Source: an uncultured Thermoleophilia bacterium | Lineage (GTDB): Bacteria > Actinomycetota > Thermoleophilia > UBA2241 | Direction: 5' to 3' | Length of the DNA: 41,902 nt | Assembly (NCBI GenBank): GCA_903927755.1 | Contig: CAIYOD010000175.1 | Coordinates: forward strand, 1-41,902 | Shown here: piece by piece, positions 35,865-41,902 of the stretch | Layout: each line of letters begins with the position of its first letter | Position numbering within the stretch: position 1 is the stretch's first letter | Position numbers and translations under genes: made by a program | The notes under the pieces: model-generated | Database searches by the model: none | The model's input: the letters and a program-made list of their open reading frames with translations, nothing else | Told to the model about the DNA's origin: nothing

Positions 35865-36274
35865 GCCGGCCGCCGGAGCTTGCCGAACGCCTCCTGTTCC
35901 AGGAGGCACTGACCGTCGCGAGGAACGCGTACGCGCCGTACTCCGGGTATGCGGTGGGCGCCGTGGCCGTAGGCCCGTCGGGCCGTAGCCACCATGGCGC
36001 CAACGTCGAGAGCGCAGCTTACCCTGCCGGCCTGTGCGCGGAGCGCGCGGCGCTCGCCGCGCTGGTGACGCACGGCGAGCGCGAGCTTCGCTACGTCGCG
36101 GTCGCGGCGCTCGACGGCTCCGACTGCCTGCCCTGCGGGCTCTGCCTGCAGGCGCTCGCCGAGTTCGGCGACCCCGAGCTCGTCGTGCGCAGCAGCGGCG
36201 AGCCGACAGTCATCCGCCTGCGCGAGTTGCTCACGGCGCCCTTCGTCCTACCTGAGGAGAACGCCCGTGCCTGA
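35861..36274 (+). CDS. cdd: Cytidine deaminase
   Basis: A 137-residue tetrameric-type cytidine deaminase. NAYAPYSGYAVGAVAV binds substrate, GANVESAAYPAGLCAERAA holds zinc ligand C59 and catalytic E61, and PCGLC provides C92 and C95. It converts cytidine and deoxycytidine to uridine forms in pyrimidine salvage. The usual R after the second cysteine pair (C-R-Q) is L here (CGLCLQ), a small deviation. The GTG overlaps the previous stop by four bases; era begins eight bases before its end. Confidence 0.93.
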   Translation: MSRPPELAERLLFQEALTVARNAYAPYSGYAVGAVAVGPSGRSHHGANVESAAYPAGLCAERAALAALVTHGERELRYVAVAALDGSDCLPCGLCLQALAEFGDPELVVRSSGEPTVIRLRELLTAPFVLPEENARA

Positions 36275-37154
36275 GGACTTCCGTAGCGGGTTCGTCGCCG
36301 TCTTCGGACGGCCCAACGTCGGCAAGTCGACGCTCGTCAACGCCCTCGTGGGGCGCAAGGTCAGCATCGTCAGCGACCACCCGCAGACCACCCGGCGGCG
36401 CATCACCGGCGTCGTCACGCTGGACGCCTGCCAGATCGTCCTGCTGGACCTGCCCGGCTTCCAGAAGCCGTTCGACTCGCTCACGCGGCGCATGCAGACG
36501 ACCGTGGACGACGCGCTCGGCGAGGTCGACGCCGTACTCGTGCTGCTGAACGCCACGGAGACCTTCGGCTCGGGCGACCGCTACATCGCCCAGGCGGTCG
36601 CGGCGTCGGGCGTGCCCGCCGTGGTGCTGCTGAACAAGATCGACCTCGTGGATGGGCCGAAGCTGGGAGCGCGCCTCGAGGAGGCGCGCGCGCTCTCCGG
36701 TGGCGCCGAGGTCCTGGCCGTCTCCGCGCTGCGGGGGGACGGCCTCGCCGAGGTCCTCTCCCGGCTCTCGGCCGCCATGCCACCCGGCCCTGTGTACTTC
36801 CCCGGCGGCCAGCAGAGCGACCAGCCGCTCGAACTGCTCATCGCCGAGCTCGTGCGCGAACAGGCGCTGCGCGTCACGCGCGATGAGGTGCCGCACGCCA
36901 TCGCCGCCGAAGTGACCTCCATCACCGAGCGCGACGACAAGCCGCTGGTCGAGATCGAGGCCAACGTGATCGTGGAGACGGAGTCGCAGAAGGCGATCGT
37001 CGTGGGTAAGGGAGGGCGCGTGGTCAAAGCCATCGGCAGCGGCGCCCGGCACGAGATCGAGGCGATCCTCGGCGTGCAGGTGTTCCTGGCTCTGCGCGTC
37101 AAAGTGCGCAAGCGCTGGCGCAAGGACGACCGCTACATCGAGCGTCTTCTCTAG
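36267..37154 (+). CDS. era: GTPase Era
   Basis: A 295-residue Era GTPase. G1 is GRPNVGKST at residues 14-22, G2 lies in DHPQTTRRRITG, G3 is DLPGF (usually DTPG) and G4 is NKID. The KH domain near the end includes VVGKGGRVVKAIGSGARHEIE, which binds the 3' end of 16S rRNA. It is needed for 30S maturation, matching its neighbour ybeY. The T to L change in G3 (DLPG instead of DTPG) is unusual and may alter GTP hydrolysis. GTG 36267 has GAGGAG eight bases upstream and overlaps the cdd end. Confidence 0.95.
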   Translation: MPEDFRSGFVAVFGRPNVGKSTLVNALVGRKVSIVSDHPQTTRRRITGVVTLDACQIVLLDLPGFQKPFDSLTRRMQTTVDDALGEVDAVLVLLNATETFGSGDRYIAQAVAASGVPAVVLLNKIDLVDGPKLGARLEEARALSGGAEVLAVSALRGDGLAEVLSRLSAAMPPGPVYFPGGQQSDQPLELLIAELVREQALRVTRDEVPHAIAAEVTSITERDDKPLVEIEANVIVETESQKAIVVGKGGRVVKAIGSGARHEIEAILGVQVFLALRVKVRKRWRKDDRYIERLL

Positions 37155-37155
37155 G

Positions 37156-37183
37156 GAGCCGGCTGCTATACTCGCGCCGGCTC
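37156..37183. promoter_or_regulatory. deoC promoter enclosed by an inverted repeat
   Basis: TGCTATACT (37164-37172), a strong extended -10, lies between GAGCCGGC (37156-37163) and GCCGGCTC (37176-37183), perfect eight-base arms 12 bases apart. A dimeric repressor bound there would block transcription of deoC. Alternatively the arms end the era transcript as a hairpin; there is no T-tract. Confidence 0.5.
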
Positions 37184-37218
37184 AAGCCCGTCCGTTCACC
37201 CGTCCGGAGGTCGAGGCG

Positions 37219-37917
37219 TTGCAGGCCGGAGAAGTCGCCAAGACCATCGATCACACGCTGCTGCGCGCCGACGCGACGAGCGCCGACGTGCAGAAGCTCT
37301 GCGCCGAGGCGGCGAAGTTCCACTTCGCCGCCGTCTGCCTGTTCCCGCACTTCGTGCCGCTCGCCGCGGACCTGCTGCGTCGCACCGACGTGAAGACGTG
37401 CACGGTGATCTCTTTCCCATTCGGCGCCGACACGCCGCGGGTCAAGGCGCTGGCGGCCGACGAGGCCATCCAGCGGGGAGCGGACGAGGTCGACGTCGTC
37501 ATCAACGTGCCGGCCTTCCTCTCCGGGGAGTTCGGGCTGGTGCGCGACGAGCTCACGGGCATCGTCAGCAAGGTGCGCGTGCGCGGCGTGAACACGGGCC
37601 GCGGGCAGGTGATCGTCAAGGCGATCATCGAGACCTGCTACCTGGACGAGAAGCTCAAGCGACTCGCCTGCCACATCTGCGAGCAGGCGGGCGTGGACTT
37701 CGTGAAGACGTCGACGGGCCTCGGTCCCTCCGGGGCGACCGTCGAGGACGTCGAGCTGCTCCGCGACTGCCTCGAAGCCCACATCGGCATCAAGGCGTCG
37801 GGAGGGATCCGCACGGCGGCCGACCTCGAGAGCATGGTGAGCGCCGGCGCCGTCAGGGTGGGTACCAGCGCCGGCGTCGCGATCATGAAGGAGTGCCTCG
37901 CCGCCGCGGGGCAGTGA
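37219..37917 (+). CDS. deoC: Deoxyribose-phosphate aldolase
   Basis: A 232-residue Deo[12 protein letters not shown] is the family start, VDFVKTSTG holds the Schiff-base lysine K163, and IKASGGIRT has the second conserved lysine (K192). It splits 2-deoxyribose-5-phosphate into glyceraldehyde-3-phosphate and acetaldehyde, the last step of deoxynucleoside breakdown, fitting the nearby cytidine deaminase. TTG 37219 has GGAGG eight bases upstream. The next gene follows after four bases. Confidence 0.95.
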   Translation: MQAGEVAKTIDHTLLRADATSADVQKLCAEAAKFHFAAVCLFPHFVPLAADLLRRTDVKTCTVISFPFGADTPRVKALAADEAIQRGADEVDVVINVPAFLSGEFGLVRDELTGIVSKVRVRGVNTGRGQVIVKAIIETCYLDEKLKRLACHICEQAGVDFVKTSTGLGPSGATVEDVELLRDCLEAHIGIKASGGIRTAADLESMVSAGAVRVGTSAGVAIMKECLAAAGQ

Positions 37918-37921
37918 CGGC

Positions 37922-38287
37922 GTGGATCACGACGCGTTCCTCGAGCTGGTGCGCTACAACGCCGACGGCCTGGTGCCGTGCGTGGTCCAGGCCGCGGACG
38001 ACGGCGAGGTCCTCATGGTGGCCTACGCCAACGAAGAGGCTCTGCGGGCCACGCTGGCGACCGGCGAGGCGCACTTCTGGAGCCGCAGCCGCCGTGAGCT
38101 CTGGCACAAGGGCGGCACCAGCGGCAACGTGCAGCGCGTCCTGTCGCTGCGGCTCGACTGCGACCACGACACCGTCCTGCTCGCCGTCGACCCGGCCGGA
38201 CCCGCCTGCCACACCGGGGCCGTGAGCTGCTTCCGCGACGACGCGAACGGCGGCGCGACCACCGACCCGGCCGCCGGCGGGGCGTGA
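37922..38287 (+). CDS. hisI: Phosphoribosyl-AMP cyclohydrolase HisI
   Basis: A 121-residue His[30 protein letters not shown] and [11 protein letters not shown] with [12 protein letters not shown] are the conserved metal- and substrate-binding segments; the cysteines and D-C-D bind zinc and magnesium. It opens the purine ring of phosphoribosyl-AMP in the third step of histidine synthesis. It lacks the HisE domain, so a separate hisE is expected elsewhere. The start is GTG 37922. The stop overlaps the glycosyltransferase start as GTGA. Confidence 0.94.
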   Translation: MDHDAFLELVRYNADGLVPCVVQAADDGEVLMVAYANEEALRATLATGEAHFWSRSRRELWHKGGTSGNVQRVLSLRLDCDHDTVLLAVDPAGPACHTGAVSCFRDDANGGATTDPAAGGA

Positions 38288-40005
38288 GCCGGGAGACCGC
38301 CGGTCGCGGGCGCCGTCTTGGTCTGACCGGCGCCCTGCTGCTCGCGATCCTCAGCCTGGCTCTGGCGCTCCGTCTCAAGGGCATCGACTGGGGTCTTCCT
38401 TACAGCTTCGTCAATGCCGACGAGAGCACGGTGGTGCCCAAAGCCTTCGCCGCGGCGCGTGGCCACCTGAACCCGCAGTTCTTCTTCTATCCCTCGCTCT
38501 ACTTCTACCTGATGGGTGGGCTCTACCTGCTGGCCGCGCCGGTCTGGTGGCTCCTCGGCAACGGGAACTTCCTCGCGCAGACGTCGTTCGTGGTCGACGC
38601 GGGACCGTACTTCCTGCTCGGCCGGCTGCTCTCGGTGGCCATGGGCACGGCCTCCGTGTACCTCGTGTACAGGCTGGGCCGGGACGCCTTCGGCCGCCCG
38701 GCCGGCCTGCTCGCGGCGCTGTTCCTGGCGGTTGCGCCGCTCCACGTGGCCTACTCGCACATGGCGGTGACCGACGTGACGGCCGTCGCCTTCTCTCTGC
38801 TCGCGCTGGCCCTGCTGCAGCGCGCGGCCGGCCGCGCGCCCGAGAGCGGCGGGGACGGCGATGGAGACTGGCTCGACCGGGTCGCCGCCTCGCTCGCGGC
38901 CGAGCGCCGCGCCGCCCGGTGGCTCGTGCTCGGCGCTCTCGCCGCCGGCCTCGCGACGTCCACCAAGTACAACCTCGGGATGCTCGTGCTGCCGGCCACC
39001 GTGGCCGCGGTCTTCGCCTGCCGTCCCGAGGCGGCGCGGCGCGTCGTCGCCGGCGGCCGCGCCGTCCTCGTCTGGCTGCGGCTGCTCGTCCTGCGGCTGT
39101 ACCTGCCGATGGGGGTCGCCTTCGTCGTCGCGTCGCCGTTCGTGCTGCTCGACGCGCCGCACTTCCTCAAGGATTTCCGCCGGCAGAGCCAGATCATGGA
39201 CCGGGGCTGGCTCGGCTTCGAGCACGTGGGCAACGGGTTCTGGTACAACGTGACGCCGAACCTGACGGGCGCGATCGGCGTCGCGCTGGTCGTCCTCGGG
39301 GTCGCCGGCCTCGGGTGGGCGTTCTGGCGCCGCACGCGCCCGGATCTCATGATCGCGCCCTACGTCGTCGTCTACTTCGTGTACATCGGGACCTGGAAGG
39401 AGCTCGCCGACCGCTACCTGCTGGTCATCGCGCCGCTGGTGATCCTCCTCGGGGTGCGTCTCTGCGTGGATGTCGTCGGCCTCGCCGGATCGCGGGTCAG
39501 GCGGGTGGCGCTGCCCGCGGTCGTGGTCGTGCTCGTCGTCGCCTTCGTGTTCCCGCTCGCCGCGTCGGTGGCGTTCGACCGCGATCTGAGCGGCGCCGAC
39601 ACGCGCGAGCTGGCCAAGGAGTGGATCGAGCGCAACGTGCCCGCGGGGTCGCTGATCGCCGTGGAGAACTACGGCCCGCCGCTGGTGCGCGAGGACCAGC
39701 TCCCCCACTTCCGTGAGGCCGGGCTGGACCCTGTCGCCTACCGGCTGGTGCGGCTCAAGCTCCCCGTACCGGGCACGCCCGAGCGCACGCGCGACCTCGC
39801 GCGGCTGCGGGAGCAGGGCGTCGAGTACGTCGTCACCAGCTCACGGGTGCGCGACCGGGTGATGGCGGCTGCGGCCGACTATCCGGGGCTCGCCGACTTC
39901 TACCGGCAGTTGGACCAGCGGGGGGAGCTGGTCAAGGAGTTCCGGCCCGGGCCGGGCGAGCGCGGGCCGGTGCTCGAGCTCTACCGGATCACCGGCCTCC
40001 CCTGA
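38284..40005 (+). CDS. Family 39-type membrane glycosyltransferase
   Basis: A 573-residue polytopic protein of the GT39/ArnT/PMT type. After the first membrane helix, the loop has INW-like [17 protein letters not shown], with the catalytic D46-E47 pair usual for lipid-phosphate-sugar-dependent transferases. About 10-12 further hydrophobic segments follow, with a soluble C-terminal domain from about residue 440 ([20 protein letters not shown]). It would move a sugar from a polyprenyl-phosphate donor to an envelope acceptor. The start GTG 38284 overlaps the hisI stop. Its 3' end overlaps the convergent minus-strand gene by 17 bases. Confidence 0.88.
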   Translation: MSRETAGRGRRLGLTGALLLAILSLALALRLKGIDWGLPYSFVNADESTVVPKAFAAARGHLNPQFFFYPSLYFYLMGGLYLLAAPVWWLLGNGNFLAQTSFVVDAGPYFLLGRLLSVAMGTASVYLVYRLGRDAFGRPAGLLAALFLAVAPLHVAYSHMAVTDVTAVAFSLLALALLQRAAGRAPESGGDGDGDWLDRVAASLAAERRAARWLVLGALAAGLATSTKYNLGMLVLPATVAAVFACRPEAARRVVAGGRAVLVWLRLLVLRLYLPMGVAFVVASPFVLLDAPHFLKDFRRQSQIMDRGWLGFEHVGNGFWYNVTPNLTGAIGVALVVLGVAGLGWAFWRRTRPDLMIAPYVVVYFVYIGTWKELADRYLLVIAPLVILLGVRLCVDVVGLAGSRVRRVALPAVVVVLVVAFVFPLAASVAFDRDLSGADTRELAKEWIERNVPAGSLIAVENYGPPLVREDQLPHFREAGLDPVAYRLVRLKLPVPGTPERTRDLARLREQGVEYVVTSSRVRDRVMAAAADYPGLADFYRQLDQRGELVKEFRPGPGERGPVLELYRITGLP

Positions 40006-41092
40006 GCTCGTTCGGCGCCTCGTCGGCCGCCGCCTCGACCTCGCCTTCGGCGATCGGCCGGCGGCCCGGACGCACGATCGCGTACGCGAGGAACCCGGGC
40101 GGGATCGGCAGCCAGAAGTTGATGATGCGGTACACGAGCACGACGGCGACGGCGATCGCGGACGGCACTCCGAAGCTCACGAAGAGCGCGATCAGGATGC
40201 CCTCGACGGCGCCCAGGCCGCCCGGCGTGGGCGCCAGCGTCCCGATGGAATAGGCCACCACATACGCCACGAGCAGGTGGCTCAGCCCGATGGTGTAGCC
40301 GAACGCCGCGAACGTGCACCACAGGCAGAGCATGTCGAAGAACCAGAAGGCGCAGGCGAGCACCAGTGTGGTCCGGAACGAGCCCCGGTGGCCGGTCATG
40401 CGCCGCATGCCGATGAGCAGGTTGTCGATCCAGCCGTCGATATGGTGTTCCTTGACGACTTCGCGGTGCATCACCCTGTTGACGAGGCGAGCGATCTGGT
40501 GGGCGCGCGTGCGCAGCCGCGACGGGTGGTTGTAGAGGTACACGCCGTAGAGGGTCAGCCACAGGATCAGCACGATCAGGACGATGCCGATCAGGTAGCC
40601 GAAGATCGAGTCGCTGCCGCGCGTGATGATGAGGTACACCATCGCCGCGGCGAAGAAGACCCACAGCACCACGTAGTTGAAGAACTGCTGCGCGGCGATG
40701 GCGACGAAGATGATGCCGTGCGGCACCTTGTGCTTCATGAGCGCGTTGTAGGTGACCACCCAGCCGCCGACTCCGCCGGCCGAGAGGATGTGGCTCACGG
40801 CCAGGCCGCTGAGCGTGATCGCCCAAACCTCGCGCAGGCGCATGCGGATGTCGAGCACGCGCAGGATGTAGCGGAAGAGGTTGGCGTAGCCGGCCAGCGC
40901 GGCGATCTCGAGCGCGATGGCGGCCGCGAGCAGCACGTAACTCGCGTTCGAGACGTACTTGACGGTCTGCTGGGTGTCGACGAGCCTCGGCAGCAGCAGA
41001 TACAGCGCCAGCACGATGACCGCGAAGACGATGATGTGTCGGAGCGTCTTCTTGATGGCGTTTCCCCCAGGGTCGGCGGGCCCTCCCGCCAA
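39989..41092 (-). CDS. YbhN/lysylphosphatidylglycerol synthase-type membrane protein
   Basis: A polytopic protein of about 367 residues, with the flippase-like region of the LPG synthase/UPF0104 family. Features include LSGLAVSHILSAGGVGGWVV, typical of its second loop, and GTLAPTPGGLGAVEGILIAL near the C-terminus (P-T-P-G-G-x-G). It probably moves or presents lipids at the membrane. The start is doubtful. An ATG lies at 41137, but an extended -10 (minus strand, 41108-41100) would begin transcription near TTG 41092, which is used here. The best Shine-Dalgarno (GGGGGA) sits before an ATC codon at 41056, not a normal start. Convergent with the glycosyltransferase. Confidence 0.82.
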   Translation of the reverse strand: MAGGPADPGGNAIKKTLRHIIVFAVIVLALYLLLPRLVDTQQTVKYVSNASYVLLAAAIALEIAALAGYANLFRYILRVLDIRMRLREVWAITLSGLAVSHILSAGGVGGWVVTYNALMKHKVPHGIIFVAIAAQQFFNYVVLWVFFAAAMVYLIITRGSDSIFGYLIGIVLIVLILWLTLYGVYLYNHPSRLRTRAHQIARLVNRVMHREVVKEHHIDGWIDNLLIGMRRMTGHRGSFRTTLVLACAFWFFDMLCLWCTFAAFGYTIGLSHLLVAYVVAYSIGTLAPTPGGLGAVEGILIALFVSFGVPSAIAVAVVLVYRIINFWLPIPPGFLAYAIVRPGRRPIAEGEVEAAADEAPNELRGGR

Positions 41093-41099
41093 GGCAAAG

Positions 41100-41108
41100 A
41101 CAGTACCA
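41100..41108 (-). promoter_or_regulatory. Extended -10 promoter for the YbhN-like gene
   Basis: On the minus strand TGGTACTGT matches TGnTAnnnT. It lies within the longest open frame of the gene, and transcription would begin seven to eight bases downstream, at about TTG 41092. This suggests a leaderless message or a start further in. Confidence 0.4.
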
Positions 41109-41176
41109 CAGAGTGCGGAGTGGCCGTGCGCCGGCACGCGGGAGGCGGCCCGGCTTGCGCGGTGCTCGCGGGTCGC

Positions 41177-41605
41177 TCAGCGCTTCTTGCCGCCGCGGCG
41201 CTGGCGCGCGGCCGGGGCGCGCTGGTCGCCGAGGAAGGCGCGCTCGATCTCCTGGCGGCGGGTCCAGGCGTAGACGATCGCCGCCGGGACGCAACTGAAC
41301 GGGATGGCGCACAGGACCAGCCACACCCAACGACGCGCCTTGAAGGTGACGAACACGCCGTAGACGAGCGTCATCGCCCAGCCGACAAGCATGATCCCCC
41401 CCAGGACCGCTTTGATCGTGCCGGTGATGAACGTGACCGAGAGCGCCTGGGCGAACATCAGGAGCATGAGGAGGACGAGCGTGATCGCGGACATGAGGAA
41501 GAGGTTGGCGATGCGGCGGAGCTCGAGCGCCGTCTGCTCGTCCACGTCGGCGCCCCGCTCGTCCTTGTCGTACTTCATGAAGTCGAAGAGGCCGGCCATC
41601 CCCAC
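41177..41605 (-). CDS. Small three-helix membrane protein, unknown
   Basis: A 142-residue protein that I do not recognise. A short polar N-terminus (GLFDFMKYDKDERGADVDEQ) is followed by three hydrophobic segments at about residues 32-52, 57-82 and 90-110, then a basic tail rich in Arg, Lys and Gln. The tail ends RRGGKKR and could bind nucleic acid or membrane lipid. The start is either GTG 41605 or ATG 41599; GC-rich GGTGGG upstream does not settle it. It lies just upstream of the YbhN-like gene on the same strand. Confidence 0.65.
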   Translation of the reverse strand: MGMAGLFDFMKYDKDERGADVDEQTALELRRIANLFLMSAITLVLLMLLMFAQALSVTFITGTIKAVLGGIMLVGWAMTLVYGVFVTFKARRWVWLVLCAIPFSCVPAAIVYAWTRRQEIERAFLGDQRAPAARQRRGGKKR

Positions 41606-41682
41606 CCACCGCCCCGATGCGTGTGGCGTCGGCCGGCGGGGCAGAAACCGGAGAACGCGAGGAACGAGGCCAAGTGTTCAGG

Positions 41683-41902
41683 ATGGACGCGCGAATCTCA
41701 ACCCCGCCCGGCGGGCACGCTGCAGTGTACGACGCGGCCATGTGGCCGTTCGAGCGTGCCGCCGTCGGCGGCTGGCGCAGGCGGCTGGCCGCGCGCGCAG
41801 GCGGGCGGGTGCTGGAGATCGGCACGGGCACGGGCGCGCAGCTCCGCTGGTACGCGCCGGGGACCGCCGTCACGGCCCTGGAGCCCGACGCCGCCATGCG
41901 CC
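41683..41902 (+). CDS. SAM-dependent methyltransferase, 5' part only
   Basis: The frame runs off the right edge, giving about 73 residues of a class I methyltransferase. YDAAMWPFERAAVGGWRR is followed by VLEIGTGTGAQLRWY, the SAM-binding motif I (E-x-G-x-G-x-G), and LEPDAAMR, motif II with the acidic residue for the ribose. This resembles UbiE-like or small-molecule methyltransferases. The start is either ATG 41683 or GTG 41725, the latter directly before the conserved YDAAM. The gene is divergent from the small membrane protein. Function beyond methyl transfer cannot be read. Confidence 0.75.
   Translation, partial: MDARISTPPGGHAAVYDAAMWPFERAAVGGWRRRLAARAGGRVLEIGTGTGAQLRWYAPGTAVTALEPDAAMR

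Overview
The window is chromosomal DNA from a very GC-rich bacterium. GTG and TTG starts are common, neighbouring genes often overlap by 1-8 bases (GTGA, ATGA, TGATG), and likely promoters look like extended -10 elements (TGnTAnnnT), several close enough to the start codon to imply leaderless mRNAs. The order lepA-hemW-hrcA-dnaJ-prmA-mtaB-hinT-yqeY-phoH-ybeY-dgkA-cdd-era, the base composition and the Firmicute-like arrangement suggest an uncultured actinobacterial relative (Coriobacteriia or Thermoleophilia type). That placement is inference; no rRNA gene is present.

Positions 1-5547 hold a type III-like restriction-modification locus: the last residues of a Mod methyltransferase, an AlbA/Schlafen-type ATP-binding regulator with a heptad-repeat linker, and a Res helicase-nuclease. 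Between the last two lies an AT-richer control region with two adjacent long dyads and a 49-codon mini-ORF that begins with a copy of the res start and overlaps the true start. Positions 5568-13039 are mostly ordinary genes: DegV, a secreted GH18-like protein, a small conserved unknown, an MDR oxidoreductase, a NagZ-like GH3 enzyme, the lipid II flippase MurJ and a small membrane protein. A 64-base nested palindrome separates the last two.

Positions 13215-23621 are the most interesting part. Four same-strand genes encode an SNF2-type helicase with a coiled-coil tail, a 1027-residue adenine methyltransferase with a large N-terminal extension, an autoinhibited Fic AMP-transferase, and a second helicase-nuclease of a different type from the first Res. 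A 37-base dyad lies between fic and the nuclease gene. This looks like an enlarged type III-like defence system in which methylation, helicase/nuclease attack and a Fic toxin-like activity could be linked. The combination is not one of the standard named systems I can assign with certainty.

Positions 23655-38287 are core genes: a RibD-type reductase (minus strand), then lepA with a GNAT acetyltransferase, hemW (after a structured intergenic element), hrcA-dnaJ-prmA-mtaB, hinT-yqeY-phoH-ybeY, a DgkA-PAP2 fusion, cdd-era and deoC-hisI. Positions 38284-41902 are envelope genes: a family 39-type glycosyltransferase, a YbhN-like membrane protein, a small membrane protein, and the 5' end of a SAM-dependent methyltransferase. 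No rRNA, tRNA, CRISPR array, transposase or integrase was recognised.
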